Assembly: GCA_965284365.1 (NCBI GenBank)
Contig: OZ260079.1
Coordinates: 3,348,001-3,412,000, forward strand
Source of the DNA: Phragmitibacter sp965284365
Lineage (GTDB): Bacteria; Verrucomicrobiota; Verrucomicrobiia; Verrucomicrobiales; Verrucomicrobiaceae
Reading direction: 5' to 3'
DNA length: 64,000 nucleotides
The position numbers and the translations under genes were made by a program. Every line of letters begins with the position of its first letter. The stretch's first letter is position 1. Shown in pieces: positions 35,506 through 44,085 of this stretch. A model generated the notes under the pieces. It was not told where the DNA came from. It did not search any database and saw only the letters and a list, made by a program, of their open reading frames with translations.

Positions 35506-37041
35506 TCAGCGAACCACCTTGGGCCAATAGAGAGCCTGCGGGGAGAGCCGGTTTTTTGAGTCCTCCACGATGAGCGCGTCCGTGCCGCAATAAGACCAGT
35601 CCAGCATGATGGCAGGACCCGGCAAAGTGGACTTGGCGCGGTCCACGGCGATTTTATTGAGCAAGGACGGGCCTGAGTATTGCAAGGCAATCACATCCAC
35701 ACTTTTCTGCCAGGGGACCGTGCTCAGGAAAGGGCGGGCGCTAACAAAGAACAGCAACGAACCAAGGGTGGCCGTGGCATAGAGATTAGTCGGCCAACGA
35801 GGGCGAGGGGATGTCGTGGATTCTTGTCCTAGAGCCGCTTTCAGTAGTAGAGCCGAGAGGATGGCAAATGCGGCCAGATGAATCTGTAGATAGCCAAGGC
35901 TGCCGAAGTGGGCGAAGCAAAAGAAGAGGCTCGATGGCACGATCCACAAGGCCAGGAAGATGAGCTCAGACCGGTCTATCGGTGTTCTCTGTTTCTTGTT
36001 GCGGCAGAGCCAAACGAGCATGCCGACAGCTAACGCCGGCAGGGAGAAGACCAGGTAAAATCCAAACTTGAGCACTTGCATTTTGGCTAGGTCCCAGGCA
36101 TGGCGAAAATCTGGTGCGCCTGCTCCGAACTGACGTGGATCTGGCAATACCGAGAGTCCGGCCTTTTCCTGAACCCAGTAAGCCACCTCAACGAAAGGCC
36201 AGTGGTAGTGGCTCTCCGTTTCGGCGACATCCCTCTCAGCGAGGCCCAAGGCTGTCGCTTCATACTTGGCCCGCATGAAGACCTGGAAGGGCAGGGAACC
36301 CATCTTGTTTTCAAAGGAGCGTACGCCCATGGTGGCGTTCAGGTAATAGTTGTTCGCCATGCTGTAGCCCTGGACGATGAGGGCAGCTACGCAAAGGTGC
36401 AGGAGGAGCATCCAGCGTTGCCCGGACTTCCACATCGCATAGAGCCAGAGCGGCGCGAGAAAGGGTGTGGTGGTCTGCCTGAAGGCGCCGCCAACAGCCC
36501 AAAGCAAGGTTGTAGCCCAAGCCGGTGCGGCTTTCTTTCGCGCCATGCTCAGGCGAGCAAAATAAGCCATGGCGGTGGCGAACATGCCTTCCGTCGCGTA
36601 GGTCAGCGCGATATCGCTGAAGTAGAGAATGTTGATGCTGAAGGCATAGGCTGCACAGGCCAGCAGGCTTAGCTTTCGGCAGAGTCCCATCAACAACGAG
36701 AGACGATAAACGAACCCGATGCCAATCATCGTGGACACCACACTGATGAGCACGAGACTGAAATGCACATCTGCGAAGATGTGATTCACGACCCAGGCGG
36801 TGAAACAATAGGCGAAGTATCCCGGTGGATGTGCCACAAAAGTGCCGAGACCGCCCATGGCGAAACCAATGGTGTCGCTCGCGATGATGCCGGGTGACCA
36901 GAAGATCAACCTCACAATCAGGGCCAAGAGCATCAGGCAGGCGAAAGCATGGCGTCGCAGGAAGGCGGCGAGGCCACGTGTAGCGGGCACCTCGTTCACA
37001 ACTGCCGCTTTTTCGGGCAGGGTGATCTCCGGCTGATTCAT
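35506..37041 (-). CDS. GT-C-type membrane protein, probable glycosyltransferase
   Basis: 511 residues with a cytoplasmic N-terminus (about 1-30) and some ten spans. Directly after the first span is IIASDTIGFAMGG and then AHPPGYFAYCF, the Asp and the HPPGY element matching the layout of PMT/GT39-like GT-C enzymes. The last 60 residues are soluble and periplasmic, with VEDSKNRLSPQALY. Its closeness to the DPM1-like gene suggests it uses a lipid-phosphate sugar. The substrate is unknown. Confidence 0.68.
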   Translation of the reverse strand: MNQPEITLPEKAAVVNEVPATRGLAAFLRRHAFACLMLLALIVRLIFWSPGIIASDTIGFAMGGLGTFVAHPPGYFAYCFTAWVVNHIFADVHFSLVLISVVSTMIGIGFVYRLSLLMGLCRKLSLLACAAYAFSINILYFSDIALTYATEGMFATAMAYFARLSMARKKAAPAWATTLLWAVGGAFRQTTTPFLAPLWLYAMWKSGQRWMLLLHLCVAALIVQGYSMANNYYLNATMGVRSFENKMGSLPFQVFMRAKYEATALGLAERDVAETESHYHWPFVEVAYWVQEKAGLSVLPDPRQFGAGAPDFRHAWDLAKMQVLKFGFYLVFSLPALAVGMLVWLCRNKKQRTPIDRSELIFLALWIVPSSLFFCFAHFGSLGYLQIHLAAFAILSALLLKAALGQESTTSPRPRWPTNLYATATLGSLLFFVSARPFLSTVPWQKSVDVIALQYSGPSLLNKIAVDRAKSTLPGPAIMLDWSYCGTDALIVEDSKNRLSPQALYWPKVVR

Positions 37042-37074
37042 TTCAATGAAAACACCGATTTCGAGAAATCCGAC

Positions 37075-38823
37075 TCAGGCGGTTCGCTGCAGCAGAATGT
37101 TACCTAACGCCAACACGTCCATTTTGGTTCTCAGAAAGCAATCCAGCGCCTCTTTGGGGTGGCAGACGACCGGCTCGTTTTCATTGAAGGAAGTGTTCAG
37201 CACAATCGGCACGCCGGTTTGTTCCTGGAATGTCCGGATAAGCTGATGGTAGAGCGGATTGGCATCCTGGCTCACCGTTTGGAGCCGGCCGGAGCCATCC
37301 ACGTGCGTCACCGCAGGAATCTTCGGACGTTGCGGTTCGCGCACCTGAAAGACTTGCATCATGAAGGGAACGTCGTCATCGGTCTCAAACCAGTTCACCA
37401 CTTCTTCGCGCAGTATGCTTGGAGCAAAGGGACGGAAGGACTCACGCCGTTTGATCTTCGCATTGAGAATGTCCTTCATATCCGCCCGCCGTGGGTCGCC
37501 GAGGATGGATCGATTCCCAAGTGCCCGGGGACCCCACTCCAACCGGCCTTGGAACCAGCCAATCACTTTTCCTTCACCAATGGCCTGCGCTGTCGCGCGG
37601 CAGAGTTCAGCGGTGTCAGTGAACCGTGTCACCTGGCATTGCGCCTCGCTGATGCGGGTTGCCTCCGCATCCAAGAGCGCCTTATAATCCGCGGCGGTAT
37701 ACTCAGGTCCCCAGTACGCGTGATTCATGATCGTGCGCGGTGTGTTGGGCTGCAGTTGCTGTTCGGCAACCAAGGCCGCACCGATGGCGCCGCCGGCATC
37801 GCCTGCCGCACTCTGCATATACATCTGCCGGAAGGGGCTCTGCTGGTAGACCTTGCCATTGGCGACTGAGTTCATGGCGCAGCCACCGCTCAGCGTTAGG
37901 TTGGTGCCGCCGTATTGTTGGTGCAATTTAGCTAGGAGCGCAAAAAACGCCTCTTCATACATCGCCTGCACGGAGCGTGCGACGTCCTTGTGCCGCTGAT
38001 CCAGCGGCTCGCTTTTGCGGGCTGGTCCAAGCAACTCCTCCAAAGCCGGGGTGAAGAGCGTTCCCACTTCCGGAGAACCATTGTCCCAAGTGTAGGGGAC
38101 CGCCTCCGCATGATGCCGGAAGAAGCGCAAATCCAACTCAAAAGTCCCATCGGTCTGGACGCGCACGATTTGCCGCATCGGTTCCACATACTTTGGCTGA
38201 CCATAGGGAGCCAAGCCCATGATTTTGTATTCGTCACCGTAATGAGGAAAGCCCAGCCATTGCGTCAAAGCCGAGTAGAAAATGCCCAGCGAGTGCGGGA
38301 AATAGACACGGCCATCCACCTGTAGGGTATTGCCGCGGCCAAGACCCCATGCCGCGCTGGCGAAATCTCCCATGCCATCCACCGAGAGATTAACCGCCTC
38401 TTCAAACGGGCTGCAAAGATAAGACGATGCCAAGTGAGCCAGATGATGCTCGATGTGGTGGATATCCGCACGCATCGTCTCACCCGGAAAAGCTCCGGCA
38501 ATGGCGTCGCGAACGGAGGTTGTTTTGTTGAGCTTTTTCAGGCGGTTCAGCAGCAGCTTCAGGGAGGGGCGATGCTTAAGCACATGCATCAGCCGCCGGA
38601 GATGGTTTACCCGCGGATTGAGGTTGATGGCGATGTGCTCCAAATCGCCGAAGCGGATACCGGCCGTTTTCAGGCAGTACTCCATCGCCAGGGTTGGTAG
38701 ACCAGCCCAGTGTTTGATGCGCCGGAAACGTTCTTCTTCCACTGCGGCGATGAGTTTTCCGTCTTTCACGAGCGCAGCCGAAGCATCGCCGTGGTAGGCA
38801 TTGATTCCGAGGACGAAAGGCAT
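37075..38823 (-). CDS. Carbamoyltransferase, NodU/CmcH family
   Basis: 582 residues, full length for the family. The N-terminal Kae1-like domain starts VLGINAYHGDASAALVKDG and contains IHHIEHHLAHLASSYLCSPF and VDGMGDFASAAW with the metal-binding His and Asp residues. The C-terminal carbamoyltransferase domain runs from about 400 on, with GWFQGRLEWGPRALGNRSILGDPR and SFRPFAPSILRE. The family transfers carbamoyl groups to sugar hydroxyls with ATP. Here it probably decorates the polysaccharide. It is the first gene of the minus-strand cluster, placed just behind an intrinsic terminator. Confidence 0.92.
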   Translation of the reverse strand: MPFVLGINAYHGDASAALVKDGKLIAAVEEERFRRIKHWAGLPTLAMEYCLKTAGIRFGDLEHIAINLNPRVNHLRRLMHVLKHRPSLKLLLNRLKKLNKTTSVRDAIAGAFPGETMRADIHHIEHHLAHLASSYLCSPFEEAVNLSVDGMGDFASAAWGLGRGNTLQVDGRVYFPHSLGIFYSALTQWLGFPHYGDEYKIMGLAPYGQPKYVEPMRQIVRVQTDGTFELDLRFFRHHAEAVPYTWDNGSPEVGTLFTPALEELLGPARKSEPLDQRHKDVARSVQAMYEEAFFALLAKLHQQYGGTNLTLSGGCAMNSVANGKVYQQSPFRQMYMQSAAGDAGGAIGAALVAEQQLQPNTPRTIMNHAYWGPEYTAADYKALLDAEATRISEAQCQVTRFTDTAELCRATAQAIGEGKVIGWFQGRLEWGPRALGNRSILGDPRRADMKDILNAKIKRRESFRPFAPSILREEVVNWFETDDDVPFMMQVFQVREPQRPKIPAVTHVDGSGRLQTVSQDANPLYHQLIRTFQEQTGVPIVLNTSFNENEPVVCHPKEALDCFLRTKMDVLALGNILLQRTA

Positions 38824-38835
38824 AAGTCGAATAGT

Positions 38836-38859
38836 GAAAAACCCGGCTTACTAGCCGGG
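38836..38859 (-). terminator. Intrinsic terminator in front of the polysaccharide cluster
   Basis: On the minus strand, CCCGGC and GCCGGG arms around a 6-nt loop are followed by TTTTTC. The U-tract ends only about 12 bases before the ATG of the carbamoyltransferase gene, leaving little room for a separate promoter. It may end the transcript from 39438 or act as an attenuator. Confidence 0.7.
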
Positions 38860-38968
38860 CAAGCTGCCGCCATCAGTCGTGCGACCCGCGGCTCGGAGAA
38901 TTCAAAGTTGAGTCCGGCATGCGCGAGCGCCAGGCGAACGGAAAAGTACCTTAACACGAGGGTTCCGC

Positions 38969-38989
38969 ATGCACAGTACTTTAGTGCAT
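38969..38989. promoter_or_regulatory. Palindromic candidate operator ATGCAC-N9-GTGCAT
   Basis: 6-bp perfect arms with a 9-bp centre, in the 216-bp gap upstream of the carbamoyltransferase gene and before the terminator. The spacing suits a dimeric DNA-binding protein. No regulator gene is next to it. Confidence 0.3.
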
Positions 38990-39039
38990 ACGCTTCTCGG
39001 AGAATTGTCCTCAGGCTTGCCCGGGCTTGTGGCCCTTTT

Positions 39040-39438
39040 TCACGGCAAAACTGTCACTTGCCCGTTTGCCCAATGAAGGCACCGCTCCCGCAGCCCATGC
39101 TGGGCATGCTTTGAGATGTGGACGGTGACTTCCCCCAGCTTGTAACAACGGTGGGTGGGGACGGCATTCTGCGGCAGCCATAGCAGTTGCCACCAAGCCT
39201 GCCCTTTGCGAGGGCCGGAGGCGCAGCGGATGTAATCCACCGCCGGAATCTGGCGGAAATGCGCGTCTTCCTCCCTCCGCACCTCTTCAGTGAGGTAGGT
39301 AGAGAAATCCTGCGTGTAGATCACACCGCAAGTAAGCTTCGCAAGTTGCAAGGGCATGCCCGCAGGTTCATTCTCACAAAGCGGCCCTAGGTCAAGCAGG
39401 GCTCGCCATTTCCAAGTGAATTCTGGAAAGGCCACCAT
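39040..39438 (-). CDS. Small protein of unknown function
   Basis: 132 residues, soluble, with no family recognised. It has a charged central part (TEEVRREEDAHFRQIPAVDYI) and an ending YKLGEVTVHISKHAQHGLRERCLHWANGQVTVLP that reads like a folded domain. The chosen ATG at 39438 overlaps the U-tract of the upstream Hsp20 terminator, so a start at 39357 (MPLQLAKLTCG) is possible. It lies between the Hsp20 genes and the polysaccharide cluster. Natural codon use supports it as a real gene. Confidence 0.55.
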   Translation of the reverse strand: MVAFPEFTWKWRALLDLGPLCENEPAGMPLQLAKLTCGVIYTQDFSTYLTEEVRREEDAHFRQIPAVDYIRCASGPRKGQAWWQLLWLPQNAVPTHRCYKLGEVTVHISKHAQHGLRERCLHWANGQVTVLP

Positions 39439-39439
39439 G

Positions 39440-39477
39440 AAAAAGAGAAGCCCGCCATGGCGTGCACGGCGAGCTTC
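39440..39477 (-). terminator. Intrinsic terminator after the Hsp20 gene
   Basis: On the minus strand GAAGC-CGCC pairs with GGCG-GCTTC around a GTGCACGCCAT loop and is followed by TTTTT. It lies about 36 bases past the Hsp20 stop at 39513. Confidence 0.65.
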
Positions 39478-39512
39478 CGGGGATTGGGTTTTTTTCAGGG
39501 GAAGGAGTCTGC

Positions 39513-39905
39513 TTATGCCACGCTGATTTCGCGGGGCTTGGCAGCTTCCTTGACCGGAAGAGTCAGGGTGAGAACACCGTCTTCGAGTTTGGCGGAGAGC
39601 GCGTCTTCGTTCACGGGAACGTTCAGTTTCAGCCGGAGGGCGTAGGACTGTTGGCTCAACTCACGATAGACCGTGCGCCAGTTTTCCTGGGCAGCGCTTT
39701 GACGCGTCGCATTGACGGAAAGGATACCCTTGTCGACTGCTACCGAGACGTTGTTTTTGGGCACACCGGGCAGTTCCACGCGGACTTGGTAGGCATCCTG
39801 GCCGGATTTTACCGTGTAGCGCGGAGAGACGGTGGCATTTTGCTGAGTCGCGGCAGTGGGGGTGGAGACGGTTTGTTGAGTGGTGGTAGGGGTGCAGCAG
39901 TTCAT
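39513..39905 (-). CDS. Small heat-shock protein, Hsp20/alpha-crystallin family
   Basis: 130 residues. A Thr/Gln-rich N-terminus (MNCCTPTTTQQTVSTPTAAT) precedes an alpha-crystallin domain (about 28-122): YQVRVELPGVPKNNVSVAVDKGILSVNA with the conserved G-I-L turn, then YALRLKLNVPVNEDALSAKL and a closing ALTLPV-type strand and basic tail. It is an ATP-independent holdase in the cytoplasm. It follows another Hsp20 gene by about 97 bases on the same strand, which suggests joint heat or stress control. Confidence 0.9.
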   Translation of the reverse strand: MNCCTPTTTQQTVSTPTAATQQNATVSPRYTVKSGQDAYQVRVELPGVPKNNVSVAVDKGILSVNATRQSAAQENWRTVYRELSQQSYALRLKLNVPVNEDALSAKLEDGVLTLTLPVKEAAKPREISVA

Positions 39906-39967
39906 GGTTGCAGTTCTATTAGATGATTAGAGATAGCGATGAAGTTGAACGAATTGAGTTCACTTGT

Positions 39968-39991
39968 GAGGCGCCCCCGAAGGAGCGCCTC
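39968..39991 (-). terminator. GC-rich hairpin between the Hsp20 genes, no U-tract
   Basis: Arms GAGGCGC and GCGCCTC with a 10-nt loop lie 12 bases past the stop of the upstream Hsp20 gene. The lack of a T-run makes full termination unlikely; it could stabilise the message or weaken read-through. Confidence 0.35.
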
Positions 39992-40002
39992 GGGAATTGG
40001 GA

Positions 40003-40431
40003 TTAGGCAATTTCGATCTGGCGAGGCTTGCGGACCTCATTTTTTGGCAGTGTCACCGTCAGCAGACCGTCTTCCAGTTTCGCGCCGATGACGTCGGATT
40101 TGACGCTATCTGGCACGGAGATGGAGCGCGTGGCAGAGTAGGTGGAGGCATGATCGCCTTCGCCTTCCTTGCGGTTGACGGCGACAGTCAGAAGGCGGTC
40201 GTGAAGTTCCACCTTCACATCTTCTTTCTTGGCGCCAGGGACTTCGAAAATGGCGTAATAGTTGTTTTCGTCCTCGTGGATGTCCGTGCCGAGTCGGCTT
40301 AGACCGGGCAGGCCCAAGTCATTGTCGAGGAAGCGGGTCAACGCGGGCCATCCGGCGAAGGAACCACGGAACCAGTTATCGAGGTCGGACAGACGAGAGA
40401 GGCCGTTATTGTTGGTGCGGATGAGTTTCAT
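40003..40431 (-). CDS. Small heat-shock protein, Hsp20/alpha-crystallin family
   Basis: 142 residues from MKLIRTNNNGLSRLSDLDNW, the standard N-terminus of bacterial class A/B small heat-shock proteins. The alpha-crystallin domain (about 45-135) has YYAIFEVPGAKKEDVKVELHDRLLTVAV, an insertion, and ISVPDSVKSDVIGAKLEDGLLTVTLPK with the G-L-L motif. An open frame extends to 40506 but the first 25 residues do not fit the family. A perfect palindrome at 40601-40625 lies about 170 bases upstream. Confidence 0.92.
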   Translation of the reverse strand: MKLIRTNNNGLSRLSDLDNWFRGSFAGWPALTRFLDNDLGLPGLSRLGTDIHEDENNYYAIFEVPGAKKEDVKVELHDRLLTVAVNRKEGEGDHASTYSATRSISVPDSVKSDVIGAKLEDGLLTVTLPKNEVRKPRQIEIA

Positions 40432-40600
40432 ATGAGTTTGATTAGGTAAAAAGGTTAGTATTGAGAGTTTTTGATGTCGTGGTGACGACGCCAGTCTATG
40501 GTGCATGGGCCATGCCAGAGGTGAATCGATTGGTTCAAGGTGTTCATAATGAGTGATTAAGGAGATTTAATGCCTACATTCGACAGTGGCAATAAGGGTC

Positions 40601-40625
40601 ATTTCGACTCTATATGAGTCGAAAT
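40601..40625. promoter_or_regulatory. Perfect palindrome upstream of the Hsp20 genes, candidate operator
   Basis: 10-bp perfect arms ATTTCGACTC and GAGTCGAAAT around TATAT. It recalls heat-shock operators in form, but differs from CIRCE (TTAGCACTC-N9-GAGTGCTAA) in sequence and spacing. A TTGACTC on the minus strand at about 40640-40646 may belong to a nearby promoter. Confidence 0.45.
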
Positions 40626-40677
40626 TGCATTACTAAAAAGAGTCAATATGTCTCTATTTGAAGCGGAGCGTCAGCGC

Positions 40678-40710
40678 AAAAAAGCCACCGCCGATGAGAG
40701 CGGTGGCTTT
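40678..40710 (-). terminator. Intrinsic terminator after the TerC gene
   Basis: 11-bp arms AAAGCCACCGC and GCGGTGGCTTT with an 8-nt loop, followed on the minus strand by a T-run. It lies about 30 bases past the TerC stop and separates it from the Hsp20 genes. Confidence 0.85.
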
Positions 40711-40739
40711 GAGATGATTTAGAATCGCTGGAGAGGAAA

Positions 40740-41561
40740 TTACGCCTTCGGCTCAGACGACTCCATGTTCCCCACAATGTTTTCGATCTTCACCTTGTGG
40801 CTCTTCTTCCGGCCTGCCCGGATGTTCAGAATCTCGACGAATACCGAGAAGGCCATGGCAAAGTAGATATAGTTTTTCAGGTGCAGATCGTGCGCTTTAT
40901 CAGGAGCGAAGCCTTCGATGATGAGCATTACGCCAATCAGGATCAGGAAGCTCAATGCCAGCATCTTGATGGTGGGGTGGCGATTGATGAAATTACTGAC
41001 GGTGCCAGCAAAGATCATCATGAAGATGACGGCCAATACTACTGCGATCACCATGACCATGATGCTCTGAGCCATGCCCACGGCGGTGATGACGGAATCC
41101 AGTGAGAACACGATATCCAGCATGGCGATTTGGAAGAGAATCATGCCGAAGGCCGCCTTGCCGGCAGCGCCCTTGTGCACATCGCCCTCTTGGTCACCTT
41201 CGATTTTCGCATGGATTTCGTGAGTGCTCTTGAAGAGGAGGAAGAGGCCTCCACCGATGAGAATGAGGTCCTTGCCGGAGATACCGTGCCCCATTACAGA
41301 GAAGAGATCATTTTTCAGGGTCATCACCCAACTGATGGAAAATAGCAGCGCAATGCGCATCACCATCGCCAGGGCCAGTCCCAGAAAGCGCGCTCTGGGC
41401 TGTTGCGCGGCAGGCAGCTTGTCCACCAGGATGCTGATGAACACGATATTATCGATCCCGAGAACGATTTCCAAGATGCTCAGGGTGAGCAAGGCCACCC
41501 ATGCCTCGGGTTGGTTGAGCCAGGAGAAGTCGAACAGTGGTAGTACAGCAAGGAGATCCAT
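40740..41561 (-). CDS. TerC-family integral membrane protein
   Basis: 273 residues from MDLLAVLPLFDFSWLNQPEAW; the frame is open to 41651 but the extra N-terminus lacks family character. TerC signature parts are LEIVLGIDNIVFISI in the second span and MLDIVFSLDSVITAVGMA in the fourth, each with buried Asp residues suited to metal handling. About seven spans. Members are linked to tellurite resistance and to manganese export or metal loading. It diverges from the RecD2 gene, with an overlap-free gap of about 120 bp. Confidence 0.88.
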   Translation of the reverse strand: MDLLAVLPLFDFSWLNQPEAWVALLTLSILEIVLGIDNIVFISILVDKLPAAQQPRARFLGLALAMVMRIALLFSISWVMTLKNDLFSVMGHGISGKDLILIGGGLFLLFKSTHEIHAKIEGDQEGDVHKGAAGKAAFGMILFQIAMLDIVFSLDSVITAVGMAQSIMVMVIAVVLAVIFMMIFAGTVSNFINRHPTIKMLALSFLILIGVMLIIEGFAPDKAHDLHLKNYIYFAMAFSVFVEILNIRAGRKKSHKVKIENIVGNMESSEPKA

Positions 41562-41678
41562 CGGCGGCGACCATAGCGTCTTCGCGCTCTTTGGCAACGT
41601 CAGTTGCGTGCCCCTGATGCCAAAAACAGCAAGACTGCTTTTGCTTTTCAATCAGTTAGCATGTGTTTGCATGGCGCC

Positions 41679-43868
41679 ATGCCCTCTGCGGACCGATCTG
41701 AAGCTGCCGCCACCTTCCGTGGCGTGGTGGAGATTGTAACCTTCCATGCTGAGGATACGGGCTATTGCGTGCTGAAGGTGAAGCCCGAACGAGGTGGTGA
41801 AAACGTGACGGTACTGGGGAACACGCCGCGCGTTGTCCCGGGCGAACTCCTGGAAGCAACGGGAGAGTGGATCCGGCACCGCGAGTTCGGCCGGCAGTTC
41901 AAAGCGCAACGGATGAACCTGAGCCAGCCCGCTTCTCTGGACGGCCTCACCCGCTATCTCGGCAGTGGACTGGTCGACGGCATCGGTCCGACTTACGCAA
42001 AGCGCATCGTGCAGAAGTTCGGCACCGCAGTGTTGGACATCATCGAAAATGAATCAGCCCGGCTGGAGGAAGTGGAAGGGGTGGGCAAAAAGCGTCGCCA
42101 GACCATCCGGGAGTCCTGGATGAAACAGAAGGCGCTGCACGGTATCATGATTTTCCTGCATCAGCACGGTATTGGCGCTGCCCGGGCCTTACGCATCTAC
42201 AAGACCTACGGCAGCGAAGCAATGGATGTACTCCAGTCCAATCCCTACCGGCTTGCTGAGGACATTCATGGGATTGGATTCAAGTCCGCGGATGTGATCG
42301 CGGGAAAGATGGGTCTGGCCCAGGATGCGCCCCAGCGGATTCAGGCCGGTCTGACATTCAGTTTATCGCAGGGAGCAATGACGGGGCACTGTTGCCTGCC
42401 AAGACCGGAGCTGGTTGTCGAAGCGGGCAAGCATCTACAGGTGTCTGAGACTCTCTTGGATCAAGAGTTGGACGGTATGATCGCATCCCGCGCCGTGATC
42501 ATGGAAAAGGTGGAGGGGCAGGAACTCATCTTCCAGCCCCGGCTCCATCATGCTGAGCAGCGGATCGCCCGGCGGTTGAAAGCGTTGGCGGCGGTCCCGT
42601 CCACCTATCCCGAAATGGATGCCACCAAAGCGATGGCTTGGTGGGAGAAGAAGACCGGCAAAACCCTCGGCGAAAGTCAGCGACAGGCTGTTTCACAAGC
42701 GCTGCAACAACGTGTCCTGATCATCACGGGTGGACCCGGGGTAGGAAAGACCACGATCCTCAATGCCATTCTGGCGATCCTTTCCGCGAAGGAGGTGAAG
42801 CCCATTCTTGCGGCGCCAACGGGTCGCGCCGCCCAGCGTTTGGCGCAGGGGACCGGCTTTCCGGCGAGTACGCTGCATCGCTTGTTGGAGTATCAGGGCG
42901 AAAGCCTGTGGGGGCGCACTTCGGAAAAGCCGCTCCAAGGTGATCTCTTCGTAGTGGACGAAGCATCCATGATCGATGCGCCCCTCATGGCGCAATTTCT
43001 CAATGCGCTTCCGCCTGAGGCGCATTTGCTTCTGGTAGGGGATGCGGATCAGCTCCCCAGCGTGGGGCCGGGCGCGGTGCTGCAGGACATCATCGCCAGT
43101 GGCGAAGTTCCCGTGAACCGACTTACTCAAGTATTCCGCCAAGCGGCGGAGAGCCGCATCATCACAGCGGCGCATGACATCAATCAGGGCCACATGCCAG
43201 ACCTGCGTCCTTCGCCGGATGCAGACTTTTTCTTTCTGGAGCGGGAAGGGCCTGAGGCCATTGTGTCCACGATCGTGGAACTGGCCAAGACACGGCTGCC
43301 CGGGCGATACCACTTTGATCCGCTCACGGACATTCAGGTCTTGTGCCCTATGAATCAACAGGCGCTCGGCACCCGTGCCGTGAATCAAGCGCTACAGGAG
43401 GCGCTCAATCCCCCGCACGAGATGAAGTACGAAGTGGAGCGCTTCCAGCAGACCTTCCGCACAGGCGATAAGGTCATTCAGACACGGAACAACTACGAGA
43501 AGGAAGTGTTCAACGGAGACATCGGGCATGTTTCGGAGATCACCACGGATCCGGTAACAGTACGAGTCACCTTTGAAGGGCGGCGTCAGGTCATCTATGA
43601 GCCCGGGGAACTGGATGAACTGCAACTGGCCTACGCCATCACCATCCACAAGAGCCAGGGAAGCGAGTTTCCCTGCGTGATCATTCCCTGGAGCATGGCG
43701 CATTTCATCATGCTGGAGCGCAGCCTGATCTATACTGGGGTGACACGCGGTAAGAAGCTGGTGATCATCGCAGGCGATGCAAAAGCGCTGGCCATGGCGG
43801 TGCGGCAGGCGGGGTCGCGGCGGCGTTACACTACCCTCCGTGAGCGCTTGGTTTCTGGGGTGGCTTGA
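41679..43868 (+). CDS. recD2: RecD2-type ATP-dependent DNA helicase
   Basis: 729 residues from MPSADRSEAAATF; ATGs at 41604 and 41661 are in frame but less likely. An N-terminal OB-like region (VVEIVTFHAEDTGYCVLKV) and tandem helix-hairpin-helix segments (about 70-200) precede the SF1B helicase: Walker A GGPGVGKT (about 351-358), DEASMIDAPL, GDADQLPSVGPG, QVFRQA, and TIHKSQGSEFPCVII. This is the RecBC-independent RecD/TraA type, a 5'-3' helicase used in DNA repair. It stands alone in the plus direction. Confidence 0.92.
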   Translation: MPSADRSEAAATFRGVVEIVTFHAEDTGYCVLKVKPERGGENVTVLGNTPRVVPGELLEATGEWIRHREFGRQFKAQRMNLSQPASLDGLTRYLGSGLVDGIGPTYAKRIVQKFGTAVLDIIENESARLEEVEGVGKKRRQTIRESWMKQKALHGIMIFLHQHGIGAARALRIYKTYGSEAMDVLQSNPYRLAEDIHGIGFKSADVIAGKMGLAQDAPQRIQAGLTFSLSQGAMTGHCCLPRPELVVEAGKHLQVSETLLDQELDGMIASRAVIMEKVEGQELIFQPRLHHAEQRIARRLKALAAVPSTYPEMDATKAMAWWEKKTGKTLGESQRQAVSQALQQRVLIITGGPGVGKTTILNAILAILSAKEVKPILAAPTGRAAQRLAQGTGFPASTLHRLLEYQGESLWGRTSEKPLQGDLFVVDEASMIDAPLMAQFLNALPPEAHLLLVGDADQLPSVGPGAVLQDIIASGEVPVNRLTQVFRQAAESRIITAAHDINQGHMPDLRPSPDADFFFLEREGPEAIVSTIVELAKTRLPGRYHFDPLTDIQVLCPMNQQALGTRAVNQALQEALNPPHEMKYEVERFQQTFRTGDKVIQTRNNYEKEVFNGDIGHVSEITTDPVTVRVTFEGRRQVIYEPGELDELQLAYAITIHKSQGSEFPCVIIPWSMAHFIMLERSLIYTGVTRGKKLVIIAGDAKALAMAVRQAGSRRRYTTLRERLVSGVA

Positions 43869-44085
43869 ATGAGTGTCATTCCCAGCATCGATGAGCCTGT
43901 CCGTAACGTGTTTCCCCTGAGTGCGATCCACGAGATTTTGTCGAAAAATCCCCCAAGAACATGATGGACGATTCGGTGTAGTTTCGTTTACTATCCGTAA
44001 TGAGCCCGGGCACTCACTCCGTGTGTGACTGGGTTCACCTGCCAATCAAATAAGACCAACCAACTTAATTCAACGTTACCTGCCC

